Origin: Paraburkholderia sabiae
GTDB taxonomy: Bacteria; Pseudomonadota; Gammaproteobacteria; Burkholderiales; Burkholderiaceae
NCBI RefSeq assembly: GCF_030412785.1
Contig: NZ_CP125295.1
Coordinates: forward strand, 62,001-126,000
Length of the DNA stretch: 64,000 nucleotides
Direction of reading: 5' to 3'
Each line of letters starts with the position of its first letter. Position 1 is the first letter of the stretch. The notes beneath the pieces are model-generated. The model was not told the DNA's origin, ran no database searches, and was given only the letters and a program-made list of their open reading frames with translations. Positions 19,413-29,600 of the stretch are shown one piece after another. The position numbers and the translations under genes are program-made.

Positions 19413-20174
19413 ATGTCAGTCCATTCGAAGAAAGAGCAGATCCAGGTGCTGCGCGAGCAGGGTTTCGTGATCGTTCCGGGTCTCATTACGCCCGAGCGCT
19501 GCGAAGAGATGAAACAGATCGCGCGCCAGCAGTTGCAGGCTGCCGCCGAGCCGATCGAATTCGAAGCGGACCTGCGCTATCCGGGCGCGCCTGATTCGAA
19601 AGAGTCGCCGGGCGGCCATACGGTGCGGCGACTGCTGGACGCCTACGGACGTCATCCGCGTTTCGCCGAATGGTCGACGGCGCCGGAAATCCGCGGCTGG
19701 ATGGAGCTGTATTTCGGCGAAGAGCCGCGCCTGTCGCGCGCGCATCACAACTGCATGATGACCAAGCATCCCGCGTACGGCAGCCTGACCGGCTGGCATC
19801 GCGATGTGCGTTACTGGTCGTTCGAGCGTGACGATCTGGTGTCGGTGTGGCTCGCGCTGGGCGACGAAACCGTCGACAACGGCGCGCTCTGGTTCGTGCC
19901 CGGCTCGCATTCGGCGGCGTTCACGTCGGATCGTTTCGACGATGCGAAGTTTTTCCGCTCCGACGTGCCCGAGAATGCCGCGCTGATCCAGAAAGCGGTA
20001 TCGCCCGCGTTGAAGGCGGGCGACGTCGTCTTCTTCCACTGCAACACGCTGCATTCGGCGGGGAAGAATCTGTCGGATCAGGTGAAGTTCTCGCTGGTCT
20101 TCACCTATCACGGCGCGAGCAATGTGCCGCTGCCCGGATCGCGCTCCGCGTCGAAGCCCGAAGTGGCGTTCTGA
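19413..20174 (+). CDS. Phytanoyl-CoA dioxygenase (PhyH) family protein
   Basis: Fe(II)/2-oxoglutarate-dependent dioxygenase fold, 253 residues. The iron ligands fit H129 and D131 (GWHRDVRYW) and H214 (CNTLHSAGKN), and the following lysine/serine region would hold 2-oxoglutarate. Start ATG 19413 is preceded by GGAAAG. The family hydroxylates many small molecules; the substrate cannot be told. It is a single gene with its own promoter region and no biosynthetic cluster next to it. A small DUF3185 gene converges from the other side. Confidence 0.82.
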   Translation: MSVHSKKEQIQVLREQGFVIVPGLITPERCEEMKQIARQQLQAAAEPIEFEADLRYPGAPDSKESPGGHTVRRLLDAYGRHPRFAEWSTAPEIRGWMELYFGEEPRLSRAHHNCMMTKHPAYGSLTGWHRDVRYWSFERDDLVSVWLALGDETVDNGALWFVPGSHSAAFTSDRFDDAKFFRSDVPENAALIQKAVSPALKAGDVVFFHCNTLHSAGKNLSDQVKFSLVFTYHGASNVPLPGSRSASKPEVAF

Positions 20175-20216
20175 GGCGCAGATCGGGCAGCGCGTCGAGC
20201 CAAATAAGGCGTTGAT

Positions 20217-20417
20217 TCAGCGCTTGCTCGACGCGAGCCCGATCAGGCCGGCGAGTGTCGCGACAATGCCGCCCGCGATCAGGAAGATCGTCTTGTTGGT
20301 CGGCGAGCCGGTGAAGACGCGCGACACATCGTTGCTGAACGAATGAAACGACTGGCCGCCGAAGTACAGCAGCACGATGCCGCCGACGATCAATGCGAGC
20401 GAGATCGCTTTGGTCAT
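20217..20417 (-). CDS. Small DUF3185-family membrane protein
   Basis: 66-residue protein with two hydrophobic segments: MTKAISLALIVGGIVLLYFG at the N-terminus and TIFLIAGGIVATLAGLIGLA near the C-terminus, joined by a loop with SFHSFSNDVSRVFTG, the family signature. ATG 20417 is chosen because GGAG lies 7 bases before it; a GTG two codons upstream is too near that site. Function is unknown; the family is common in proteobacteria as single stress-type genes. Confidence 0.78.
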   Translation of the reverse strand: MTKAISLALIVGGIVLLYFGGQSFHSFSNDVSRVFTGSPTNKTIFLIAGGIVATLAGLIGLASSKR

Positions 20418-20754
20418 GAACACACTCCCTCATCGATGAATAAATGTGGCCGAAAGTCTAGGGGATCGACGGCACCGAGTCCATGCTCGCGTCCCGCAGT
20501 GTGGGCGTCTGCAGCATGCGCGGCGATTGGCTAACATAGCGTGTTGGGCCGTCGTTGCACGGTCGCAATCTGCATGCCGCAGACCAGCGCGGATAGTGGA
20601 ATAGCGGCGCAATAGACCCTTCGTTTGGTACCGGTACCGCGCTGTCTGCACTATCTGCAAGCGGCACCGGGCGCGGCACACCAGATAACAACAAACGCTT
20701 CATTCCTGCGATGCACGATCCGCATCGCCGACTCCATCTCAGAGGACTCCATCA
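20418..20754. other. Intergenic region with 12-bp perfect palindrome
   Basis: 337 bases between the divergent DUF3185 and aldo/keto reductase genes. GGTACCGGTACC at 20627-20638 is a perfect palindrome about 117 bases upstream of the reductase start and may be a regulator site. No gene is supported. Confidence 0.45.
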
Positions 20755-21798
20755 ATGGCTTACGAAGCAGCTTCAGCCCGCTATTCGGACATGCAGTACC
20801 GCGTCTGCGGCAAGTCAGGTCTCAAACTGCCGGCGCTGTCGCTCGGCCTGTGGCACAACTTCGGCGACACGACGCCGATCTCGACGCAACGTGAGATCCT
20901 GCGCACCTCGTTCGATCTCGGCATCACGCACTTCGACCTCGCGAACAACTACGGCCCGCCGTACGGCAGCGCGGAAACGAACTTCGGCCGCATCTTCAAG
21001 GACGACTTCCGGCCGTATCGCGATGAACTGCTGATTTCGTCAAAGGCCGGTTGGGACATGTGGCCCGGCCCGTACGGTCAGGGCGGCGGCTCGCGCAAAT
21101 ACGTCCTCGCGAGTCTCGATCAGAGCCTGCAGCGCATGGGTCTCGATTACGTCGACATTTTCTATTCGCATCGTTTCGACGTCGACACGCCGCTCGAAGA
21201 GACGGCAGGCGCGCTCGCGAGCGCCGTGCAGCAGGGCAAGGCGCTGTATATCGGCATCTCGTCGTACTCCGCTCAAAAGACGCGCGAAATGGCGAAGCTG
21301 CTCGCCGAATACAAGGTGCCGCTGCTGATCCATCAGCCGGCGTACAACATGCTGAATCGCTGGATCGAAAGCGAACTGCTCGGTGCGCTGGAGGAAACGG
21401 GTTCGGGCGCGATCGCGTTCACGCCGCTCGCGCAAGGTCTGCTGACGGGCAAGTACCTGAACGGCGTACCGCAGGACGCGCGCGTCAACAAGGCAGGCGG
21501 TGGTTCGCTGAAACAGGAGCATCTGAGCGAGCAGAACATCGAACGCGTGCGCAAGCTCAACGTCATCGCGGAACGCCGCGGTCAAAGCCTCGCGCAGATG
21601 GCGCTCGCATGGACGCTGCGCGATTCGCGCGTGACGTCGGCGCTGATCGGCGCAAGCAAGGCCGAGCAGGTTCGCGAGAACGTCGCGGCGCTGAAGAATC
21701 TGTCGTTCACGGCGGAAGAACTCGCGGAGATCGACCGGTATGCGACGGAAGGCAGTGTGAATCTGTGGGAGAAGCCTTCGACGGATCAGCACATTTGA
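20755..21798 (+). CDS. Aldo/keto reductase, L-glyceraldehyde-3-phosphate reductase (YghZ) type
   Basis: Cytoplasmic NADPH-dependent (alpha/beta)8-barrel reductase of 347 residues. The catalytic tetrad is visible as D and Y in HFDLANNYGPPYG, K in ISSKAGWDMWPGPYG and H in IFYSHRFD. The GPPYGSAE and WPGPYGQGGGSRKY segments are typical of the YghZ/Gpr subgroup (AKR14), which reduces L-glyceraldehyde 3-phosphate and detoxifies methylglyoxal. ALIGASKAEQVREN near the C-terminus binds the 2'-phosphate of NADPH. ATG 20755 follows AGAGGA. A strong terminator follows. Confidence 0.9.
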   Translation: MAYEAASARYSDMQYRVCGKSGLKLPALSLGLWHNFGDTTPISTQREILRTSFDLGITHFDLANNYGPPYGSAETNFGRIFKDDFRPYRDELLISSKAGWDMWPGPYGQGGGSRKYVLASLDQSLQRMGLDYVDIFYSHRFDVDTPLEETAGALASAVQQGKALYIGISSYSAQKTREMAKLLAEYKVPLLIHQPAYNMLNRWIESELLGALEETGSGAIAFTPLAQGLLTGKYLNGVPQDARVNKAGGGSLKQEHLSEQNIERVRKLNVIAERRGQSLAQMALAWTLRDSRVTSALIGASKAEQVRENVAALKNLSFTAEELAEIDRYATEGSVNLWEKPSTDQHI

Positions 21799-21832
21799 TC
21801 GCCGAGGCATTCGCACTGCGATGCCAGATGAG

Positions 21833-21864
21833 AAAAGCCGCCCATCTGGGCGGCTTTTTCTTTT
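21833..21864 (+). terminator. Rho-independent terminator of the aldo/keto reductase gene
   Basis: Stem of about 10 bp (AAAGCCGCCC with GGGCGGCTTT), 4-base loop ATCT, followed by a T-rich tract. It starts 35 bases after the stop codon. The A-rich left flank lets it also act on the convergent small gene. Confidence 0.9.
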
Positions 21865-21914
21865 TCGCGCCAGGCCGTGTCGCCCGGCGCATGTCACATG
21901 CGAAAACGGCTTCG

Positions 21915-22097
21915 CTACACCAGCGCAGGCAACCCCTCTACCAGCACGACCGCAAACACGACGCCCAGCAACGCGCCCAACACACGCAGCGTGTTGTGCC
22001 TGAACTCCGTTTTGCAAGGCAGCGCACCGAGGAAGAGCGCCCCGGCCAGCGCCATCGGAATGACCAGAATGAAATCACCGATCGTGAAGTAGTGCAT
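21915..22097 (-). CDS. Small hypothetical membrane protein, 60 residues
   Basis: From ATG 22097 (MHYFTIGDFILVIPMALAG) with a very good AAGGAG 5 bases upstream. Two hydrophobic segments, residues 7-26 and 40-56 (VLGALLGVVFAVVLVEG), flank a short polar stretch CKTEFRHNT. The longer open frame upstream lacks support. I do not recognise a family; the strong ribosome site argues that it is real. Confidence 0.62.
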   Translation of the reverse strand: MHYFTIGDFILVIPMALAGALFLGALPCKTEFRHNTLRVLGALLGVVFAVVLVEGLPALV

Positions 22098-22370
22098 GCC
22101 TGTCTCCTTTATGTAATCGCCTGGACGCGACTGCATGCGGCGCGCCTGAAACCAGTATAGGAGACGGTGTCGATGCGTTTTGTGGGTTGGAGCGCACGAG
22201 CGCTTCTGTCCCTCGCGCCGGAAAGCGAAGCGGGGCAAGGCTTTGCGCGGTGCGCGCAGTTGTGAGCAGAATTTCGCGCGATGTCGCCGCCCGCTTACGT
22301 CGACCTTTCTGAATATGCGCTTTATCGGTCGAAACGTCGGCGGGCGTCGCACGGCATTGCAGAAATGACG

Positions 22371-23642
22371 TCAGGCCGCGCCGATGCGTTCGCGGGCCCG
22401 TAGCCGCGTCGACGCGAGTATGCCGATCAGCAGCAATCCGCCGACGAGCGCCGCGACGCCCGTCCACGCATACACCGCCCACACGCGCCCGCCATACGAG
22501 CCGACGATGCTCGATCCAAGGTAATACGCGAGCAGATACAGCGCGGCCGCCTGGCCCTTCGCTTCCTTCGCGATCCGTCCGACCCAGCCGCTCGCAACCG
22601 CGTGTCCCGCGAAGAAGCCGAACGTCACGCAGGCGATCCCGCATGCGATCAGCACGAGCGACTGCGTGGTCGTCATCAGCAGGCCGCACAGCATGATGAC
22701 GATGCTGCCCGTCAGCACGCGTCCGCGCCCGAACGTGTCGGCCATGCGGCCCGACCACGGCGACGCGACCACGCCCGTCAGATACACCACAAAAATTCCG
22801 CCGATGGCCGTCTGACTCAGCCCGAACGGCGGCGCGAGCAGCCGGTAGCCGATGTAGTTGTACAGCGTGACGAAGCTGCCCATCAGCACGAAGCCCATCA
22901 GGAATAGCAGCGGCAGACCGGGCCGGCGGAAATGCTTCGTGAGTGCCGTGCGGTGATGGGCAAAGCCGAGTCCGCACCGTGGCACGAAATGGCGCGACGG
23001 CGGCAGCAGCGAACGGAACGCAAGCATCGACAGAATGCCGAGCACGCCGATCGTGCCGATCGCAACGCGCCACGAGAACAGATCCGCGACGACGCCGGTG
23101 ATCACGCGTCCCGCCATGCCGCCGATCGCCGTGCCGCCCACATAAAGTCCCATCGCGAGACCGAGGCCGTCGGGATGCACTTCTTCCGCGAGATACGCCA
23201 TCGCGACGGCGGGCACGCCGCCGAGCGCGAGTCCTTCGAGCGCGCGCAACAACAGCAGCGCATGCCATTGCGGCGTGAACGCAACCGCGAGCGTCAGCAG
23301 CGACGAAGCGGTGAGCGAAGCCGTCATCAAACGGTGACGGCTCCATCCTTCCGACACGAAGCCCGCGATGAACACGGCGAGCGCGAGCGCCGCCGTCGTC
23401 AGCGACAAGGACAGGCTGCTTTGCGCGGGGCTCACATCGAACGAAGCGGAGAATGCGGGCAACAGCGGCTGCACGCAGTAGAGCAGCGAGAACGTCGCGT
23501 AACCGGCGAACAGCAGCGCGAGACTGGCGCGCCAGTAAGCACGTGTGCCGCGCTCGAGATACGGCGCGCCGGAAGGGGAAGCAGAGGAAGAGGCGAAAGA
23601 CGAAGAAGCAGCGGGCCGACTCGGGTCCGACGATGCGGTCAC
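22371..23642 (-). CDS. MFS transporter, YnfM type
   Basis: Twelve-helix major facilitator of about 423 residues. The GTG at 23642 (MTASSDPSRPAA) is chosen because GGGAG lies 7 bases upstream; a GTG 11 codons earlier has no such site. An Ala/Ser-rich N-terminal tail of about 35 residues precedes the first helix. The motif-A loop between helices 2 and 3 is degenerate (GFVSEGWSRHRLM), and LEGLALGGVPAVAMAYLAEE and GRMADTFGRGRV match the YnfM/arabinose-exporter-like group. It follows the RND genes on the same strand by about 140 bases. The substrate is unknown. Confidence 0.82.
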   Translation of the reverse strand: MTASSDPSRPAASSSFASSSASPSGAPYLERGTRAYWRASLALLFAGYATFSLLYCVQPLLPAFSASFDVSPAQSSLSLSLTTAALALAVFIAGFVSEGWSRHRLMTASLTASSLLTLAVAFTPQWHALLLLRALEGLALGGVPAVAMAYLAEEVHPDGLGLAMGLYVGGTAIGGMAGRVITGVVADLFSWRVAIGTIGVLGILSMLAFRSLLPPSRHFVPRCGLGFAHHRTALTKHFRRPGLPLLFLMGFVLMGSFVTLYNYIGYRLLAPPFGLSQTAIGGIFVVYLTGVVASPWSGRMADTFGRGRVLTGSIVIMLCGLLMTTTQSLVLIACGIACVTFGFFAGHAVASGWVGRIAKEAKGQAAALYLLAYYLGSSIVGSYGGRVWAVYAWTGVAALVGGLLLIGILASTRLRARERIGAA

Positions 23643-23784
23643 AACAAAACTCCCGGAAACGATGAGAAGAAGCACGGAGCGCGCTTTCAGCAGGCGCGCG
23701 AGGGCTCAACGATACGCCGATTGCGTCGTGGGCGTCGTCGAACTCTGCAGCAAGACGCGGGCCGGAATGCCCGCGATGCGTGCC

Positions 23785-25290
23785 TCAGCTACGTGTCGCG
23801 GACGCCGCGCTCGCGGGCTGGCCGGCGGCGTCGGGATGTGTGAGCTGCTCGTCGGTGGGCAGGGACGTGGCGTCCCAGCCGCCGCCCAGCGCCTTGATCA
23901 GCGCGACGCTCGCGGCCATCCGGCGGCGCGCGATCGATACGGCTTCGCGCTCGTTGGTGAGCGCCGTCGTCTGCGCGACGACGACATCGAGATACGTGAT
24001 CGCGCCGTTCTTGTAGCGGTTCGACATGATCGCGAGCGAGCGCTGCGCGGCTTCGACGGCGTCGTCCTGCGTCTGCGCTTCCTGTTCGAGCACGCGCAAG
24101 GCCGCGATGTTGTCTTCGACCTGGCCGAACGCTGTCAACACCGTCTGTCGATACTGCGCGACGCCTTCGTCGTAGTTCGCCTGCGCCTCGGCCTTTTGCG
24201 CGGCGCGTCCGCCGAAGTCGAGCAAGGTGCCCGCGAGCGACGGCCCGAGCGACCAGAAGCGGCTCGGCGCAAGCAGCCATTGACTGAAGTTGGTCGCCTC
24301 CAGCCCGCCCGTCACCGACAGGATCAGATTCGGAAAGTACGCCGCCGTCGTCACGCCGATCTGCGCGTTCAGATCGACGATATGCCGTTCGGCGGAAGCA
24401 ATGTCGGGGCGTCGTTCGAGCAGCGTCGATGGCACGCCGACAGGCGCGATCACGGGCACGGCGACGAGCGGCGCGACGGGCAGCGAGAACGTCGAAGGCG
24501 GCTGGCCGATCAGAATCGCGATTGCGTGTTCGAGCTGCGCGCGCTGCACGCCGAGATCGATCGATTGCGCCTGCGTCGTGCGCAATTGCGTCTGCGCCTG
24601 AGCAACATCGGCGTCGGTGGCGATGCCGCCCTTGTAGCGGTTCTGCGTGAGTTCGACGGCTTCCTTGTACGCGGCGATCGTGTCGTCGAGCAACTGCCGC
24701 TCGCGGTCGATACCGCGCAGTTCGAAGTAATCCGTCGCGAGTTCGGCCTGCATCGACAGCAGCGCGCTTTGCGCATCGGCGGCGCTGGCTTGCGCGTTCG
24801 CACGCGCACCTTCGACGCTGCGCGACACGCGGCCCCACAGGTCGGGTTCCCAGGTCGCATCGGCGCCGACGATCCAGTCGTCGAGCGTCTTGCCCGCCGA
24901 CGACTTGAACTTCACGTTTTCCGACGACCGCGCGCGCGAGTAGCCGCCGTTCATCGTGACCACGGGGAAGAACTGCGAGCGAAACTGCGCGACCTGCGAG
25001 CGCGCCGCGCGAAAGCGCGCCTGCGCGGCCTGCACGTTCTGGTTCTCGCTGGCGACCTGCTGCTCCAGCGCGTTCAGCGAGGCATCGTTGTAGGCCTCCC
25101 ACCACGCGCTGCGGATATGCGCGTCGGCGGGTTCGGCGGCTTTCCAGCCTGTGCCTTCGAGTTCCTTGTACGTGGCCGCGGTCGGTGCTGTCGGGCGCTT
25201 GTAGTCGGGGCCGAGCGTGCACGCGGCAAGCAGGCTCGCGCCAGCAAGCGCGAGAACCACGGAACGCAGACGCATGCGATGCGTGCTCAC
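23785..25290 (-). CDS. RND efflux outer membrane lipoprotein (NodT/OprM family)
   Basis: TolC-like outer membrane channel, 501 residues. It starts MSTHRMRLRSVVLALAGASL and has the lipobox LLAAC with lipidated C24. GPDYKRPTAPTAATYKE follows, as in OprM/NodT proteins. Two repeats of the OEP domain are present, including TQNRYKGGIATDADV and SNRYKNGAITYLDVVVAQT. The start codon overlaps the stop of the adaptor gene by four bases, so both are made from one message. Third gene of the tripartite pump operon. Confidence 0.92.
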   Translation of the reverse strand: MSTHRMRLRSVVLALAGASLLAACTLGPDYKRPTAPTAATYKELEGTGWKAAEPADAHIRSAWWEAYNDASLNALEQQVASENQNVQAAQARFRAARSQVAQFRSQFFPVVTMNGGYSRARSSENVKFKSSAGKTLDDWIVGADATWEPDLWGRVSRSVEGARANAQASAADAQSALLSMQAELATDYFELRGIDRERQLLDDTIAAYKEAVELTQNRYKGGIATDADVAQAQTQLRTTQAQSIDLGVQRAQLEHAIAILIGQPPSTFSLPVAPLVAVPVIAPVGVPSTLLERRPDIASAERHIVDLNAQIGVTTAAYFPNLILSVTGGLEATNFSQWLLAPSRFWSLGPSLAGTLLDFGGRAAQKAEAQANYDEGVAQYRQTVLTAFGQVEDNIAALRVLEQEAQTQDDAVEAAQRSLAIMSNRYKNGAITYLDVVVAQTTALTNEREAVSIARRRMAASVALIKALGGGWDATSLPTDEQLTHPDAAGQPASAASATRS

Positions 25291-26555
25291 TCTGATGCCT
25301 TCGAAGTCGGTTCGTTTTGTGCCGAAGGCAGAGCGCCTGACGCGCCTGATCCACCCGCTGCCTTACCCGCCTTCGGATGCACGATGCGCACTGCCGCGCC
25401 GTCGACGATCGAATCCTGCGGATTCAGAATCACCTGTTCGTCGCCCGTCAGCCCCGACGCGACCGCGACACGCGTCCCGTAGTCGGTGCCGAGCGCGACC
25501 TTGACGAGCTTCACGCGCTGCTGCGCATCGACGGTTGCGACCTTCACGCCGTCCGGGCGGAACAGGAACGCGTTGCCGGGCAGCGTGAACGGCGCGGCGA
25601 CCTGCGACTTCAACGCGAAATGCACCTGCGCATACGCGCCCGGCAGCAGATCGCCATTGCGATTGTCGACGTCGACTTCGACGAGCATCGTGCGCTGCTG
25701 CGCATCGACAGCGCCTGCCGTGCGTGCGACGGTGCCGGGATAGTGCTTCGCCGGCGTCTCGGTCAGCGTCAGATACGCGGTCTGCTGCGCCTTCACTTCC
25801 TGCGCGTAAGCCTGCGGCACGTTCACATAGACGCGCAGCCGGTCGGCCTGCGCGACGTGGAACAGTTCCTTCGCCGGGCCGCCCGAACTGCCCGCATCGA
25901 TCAGCGCGCCGACGTCGACGTTGCGCGCCGTCACAATGCCGTCGAACGGCGCATAGACCTTCTGGAACGACTGCATCTTTTCGAGCCGCGCGACGTTGAA
26001 GCGCGCGGCATCGAGCGTGCCTTTCTTCGCGAGCATGTCGCCGACCTTTTCGTCGGTTTCCTGCTTCGAAACGGAGTTGCTGCGCAGCATCTCCGACCAG
26101 CGGTCGGCGGTGCTTTTCGCGAGCGCGTAATTGGCCTGTGCATTCGCGAGATCGGCGCTCGCAGCCTTCAGCTGATCGTCGACTTCGGGCGTGTCGATGT
26201 CCGCGAGCAGTTGTCCCGCCTTCACATGCGCGCCGATGTCCACGTACCACTTCTTCAGATAACCGTTCGTGCGCGCGTAGATCGGCGTGTCGAGAAACGC
26301 CTGCACGTTGCCGGGCAACACGAGATCGAGCGCCGCCGCCGACTTCTGCGGCTTGACGACTTCGACGCTCAGTTGCGCGGCGTGCTGCGCATCGCGTTCG
26401 AGCGCGGCGTGCGCGTCGTGACGGGACCAGATGCCTTGCGCGGCGAGCGCGAGCACGACGACAGCCGCGCCAACCGCGATCCAGCGCGCGCGCTTCGATG
26501 AGCCGCGCGGGCCTTCCCCGTGCGGCGCGGACTCATCAGGACGATTCACTTCCAT
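25287..26555 (-). CDS. RND efflux periplasmic adaptor (membrane fusion protein)
   Basis: HlyD/AcrA-type adaptor of 422 residues from ATG 26555 (MEVNRPDESA), chosen because GGAG lies 5 bases upstream; the ATG eight codons earlier has none. A single membrane anchor lies at about 25-45 (RWIAVGAAVVVLALAAQGIW). The lipoyl/barrel-sandwich halves flank an alpha-hairpin with VKAGQLLADIDTPEVDDQLK, and YAPFDGIVTARNVDVGALI marks the return strand. It links the inner membrane pump (66 bases upstream gene) with the NodT channel. Confidence 0.92.
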   Translation of the reverse strand: MEVNRPDESAPHGEGPRGSSKRARWIAVGAAVVVLALAAQGIWSRHDAHAALERDAQHAAQLSVEVVKPQKSAAALDLVLPGNVQAFLDTPIYARTNGYLKKWYVDIGAHVKAGQLLADIDTPEVDDQLKAASADLANAQANYALAKSTADRWSEMLRSNSVSKQETDEKVGDMLAKKGTLDAARFNVARLEKMQSFQKVYAPFDGIVTARNVDVGALIDAGSSGGPAKELFHVAQADRLRVYVNVPQAYAQEVKAQQTAYLTLTETPAKHYPGTVARTAGAVDAQQRTMLVEVDVDNRNGDLLPGAYAQVHFALKSQVAAPFTLPGNAFLFRPDGVKVATVDAQQRVKLVKVALGTDYGTRVAVASGLTGDEQVILNPQDSIVDGAAVRIVHPKAGKAAGGSGASGALPSAQNEPTSKASE

Positions 26556-26621
26556 CTGCACTCCGGATATCTTGCGCATCGTTGTTATGACAGCGGCCGC
26601 TTCATGCTCGCTTTGGGCACG

Positions 26622-29600
26622 TTACTGCGGTTTGTGAACGACATGCGCGGCGGCGCGTGCGCGCCGTTCCGACAGCCGTCGATAGATCATCGAAAACACC
26701 ACGGGCACGAACACCAGCGTCGCAATCGTGCCGATTGCAAGCCCGCCGATCACCGCGCGCCCGAGCGGCGCGTTCTGCTCGCCACCTTCGCCGAGACCAA
26801 TCGCCATCGGCACCATGCCGATCACCATCGCGAGCGCCGTCATCAGCACGGGACGAAAACGCGTGAAGCCCGCTTCGATCGCGGCGCGCGTCGCGTCGCC
26901 GTGTTCGAGCAACTGCTCGCGCGCGAAGCTGACGACGAGAATCGAGTTCGCCGTCGCGATGCCGATACACATGATCGCACCCGTCAGCGCGGGAATCGAC
27001 AGCGTGGTGTGCGTGAGGAACAGCATCCACACGATGCCCGCCAGCGCGCCCGGCAACCCCGTAATGATGATGAACGGATCGAGCCACGACTGGAAGTTCA
27101 CGACGATCAGCAGATACACCAGCACGATTGCGAACACGAGACCGGCAAGCAGGCCCGAGAACGAATCGTTCATTGTCTGCACCTGGCCGCGCAGTTCGAT
27201 CGACGAACCCTTCGGCAATTGCGCTTTCGTATCGGCGATGATCTTCTTGATGTCGTCGGACACTGCGCCGAGATCGCGGCCGTCGGCGGTGCCGTAAATG
27301 TCGATCGTGGTCTGCGCGTTGTAGTGCGTGAGCACGGCATTGCCGGAAGTGCGATGCATCGTCGACAGCGCGCCGAGAATGTTCGTGTGGCCGTTCGCGT
27401 TCAGCGGAATGTTCGCGAGCGATTGCAGCGAATCGATCGAATATTGCGGTGCTTCCGTGATCACGTTGTAACTGACGCCATTGCGCGGATTGAGCCAGAA
27501 CGTAGGCGTCGTCTGCTGGCTGCCGGAGAGCGTGATCAGCAGATTGCTCGCGACGTCGCGCTGCGTGAAGCCGGCCTGCTGCGCGCGCGTGCGGTCGACG
27601 TCGACGAAGATGCGCGGCAAGTCCGAAGGCTGCTGGATGCGCGCGTCGGCAAAACCGGGAATGGCGCGCAATTTGTCGAGCAGCAGCGCGGCGAACGCGC
27701 GATTGCCCTGCACGTCGCGCCCGACGATCTGCACGTCGATCGGCGACGGCATGCCGAAGTTCAGCGTCTGACTGACGATATCCGCGGGCAGGAAAGCGAA
27801 CTGCACGCCGGGGAATTCGTCGGTGAGCGTACGGCGAAGCTTGCGCACGTAATCGGCTGTCGGATGGTGGTCCGGGTTCAGCGTGATCAGGATGTCCGCG
27901 TCCGACGTGCCGATCGTGCCCGTGTTGCTATACGACAGGTTGATGCCCGACACGGGCAGACCGATGTTGTCGATGATCGAATGCAGCTCGCCGCGCGGAA
28001 TCAGTTCGCGGATGCGCGCGTCGACGCGATCCGTGACGACAGCCGTTTCTTCGACGCGCATGCCTGTTTTCGCACGCAAGTGCAGCGCAATCGTGCCGGC
28101 GTCGACGGCAGGGAAGAAGTCGCGGCCGAGGAACGGCATCAGCAGCAACGACAGCAGACAGCAGCCCAGAAATATCGTCACGAACGGGCCGGGCTTCGCG
28201 ACGCGCGCTACGAGAAACCCGTGATAACGCGCGCGCACGTTCTCGAAACCGCGCTCGAACGCGAGGTGCATCCGCATGAACGGATTGCGCGTTTGCTGCG
28301 AATGATGGAAGTCGGCGGGACGATGGTGATTGCGCAGCAGATACTTCGCGAGCGTCGGCACCAGCGTCCGCGAGAAGAAGTACGACGCGAGCATCGCGAA
28401 CACGACGGCTTCGGCGAGCGGAATGAACAGATAGTGCGCGACGCCCGTCAGCAGAAACATCGGCACGAACACGATGCAGATGGAAAGCGTCGACACGAGC
28501 GTCGGAATCGCGATCTGATGCGCGCCGTCGAGAATCGCCTGTTCGAGATTCTTCCCTTGTTCGAGTTGATGGCTGATGTTCTCGATCGCGACGGTCGCAT
28601 CGTCGACGAGAATACCGACCGCGAGCGCGAGCCCGCCTAACGTCATGATGTTGATCGTCTCGCCGAGCGCGGACAGCGCGATGATCGACGTGATCATCGA
28701 CAGCGGAATCGACACCGCGATGATCAACGTTGCGCGCCAGTTGCCGAGGAACAGCAGAATCATCAGACCCGTCAGGCACGCGGCGATCAGCGCTTCGCGC
28801 AGCACGCCTTGCACCGATGCGCGCACGAACAGCGACTGATCGGCGACGGGATCGATGTTCAGCGATTCGGGCACGAGATTGCGCAGCGTCGGCATCATGG
28901 TCTTGATGCGATCGACGATTTCGAGCGTCGACGTGTTGCCGCTCTTGTTGATGGTCAAGAGCGACGCGCGCTGGCCGTCGACGCGCACGATGTTCGTCTG
29001 CGGCTGATAACCGTCTCGTACATGCGCGACGTCGCGAATATAGATCGTGCCGTTCGGCCCGGATTTGATGGGAATGTTGTTCAGGCCTGCGAGCGAATCG
29101 GGGCTCGAATTCATCTGCACCGAGTATTCCGTCGAGCCGATTTTCGCAGTGCCCGTTGGCACGATCAGGTTCTGCGCGGTGATCGAATTCACCACGTCCA
29201 TCGGCGACAGATTGCGCTCCTGAAGCTTGCGCGAATCGATATCGACCATGATCTGCCGCTGCTTGCCGCCGTACGGCAGCGGTGCCGACGCACCCGGCAC
29301 GGTCGCGAGCTGCGTCTTCAGGAAGTTGTTACCGTAGTCGTACAGTTCCTGCTCGGTCAGCGACGGCGACGACAGCGACAGCCGCAGGATAGGCACGGTG
29401 GATGCGTTATAGCGCAATATGTTCGGCGGCGTGATGCCGGGCGGCAGCGAGCGCAATTGCGATTGCGACAGTGCCGTGACTTGTGCGAGCGCTTCGCTGA
29501 TGTTCGCGTGCGGCTGGAAGAAGATCTTGACGACGGCGATGCCGTTCATCGAAGTCGATTCGACGTGCTCGATATCGTTCACCGCAACCGACAGCCCGCG

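Noticed and set aside
23545..25482. A 645-codon plus-strand frame opposite the NodT channel gene
   Set aside because: Antisense shadow of the outer membrane channel gene; low-complexity Arg content.
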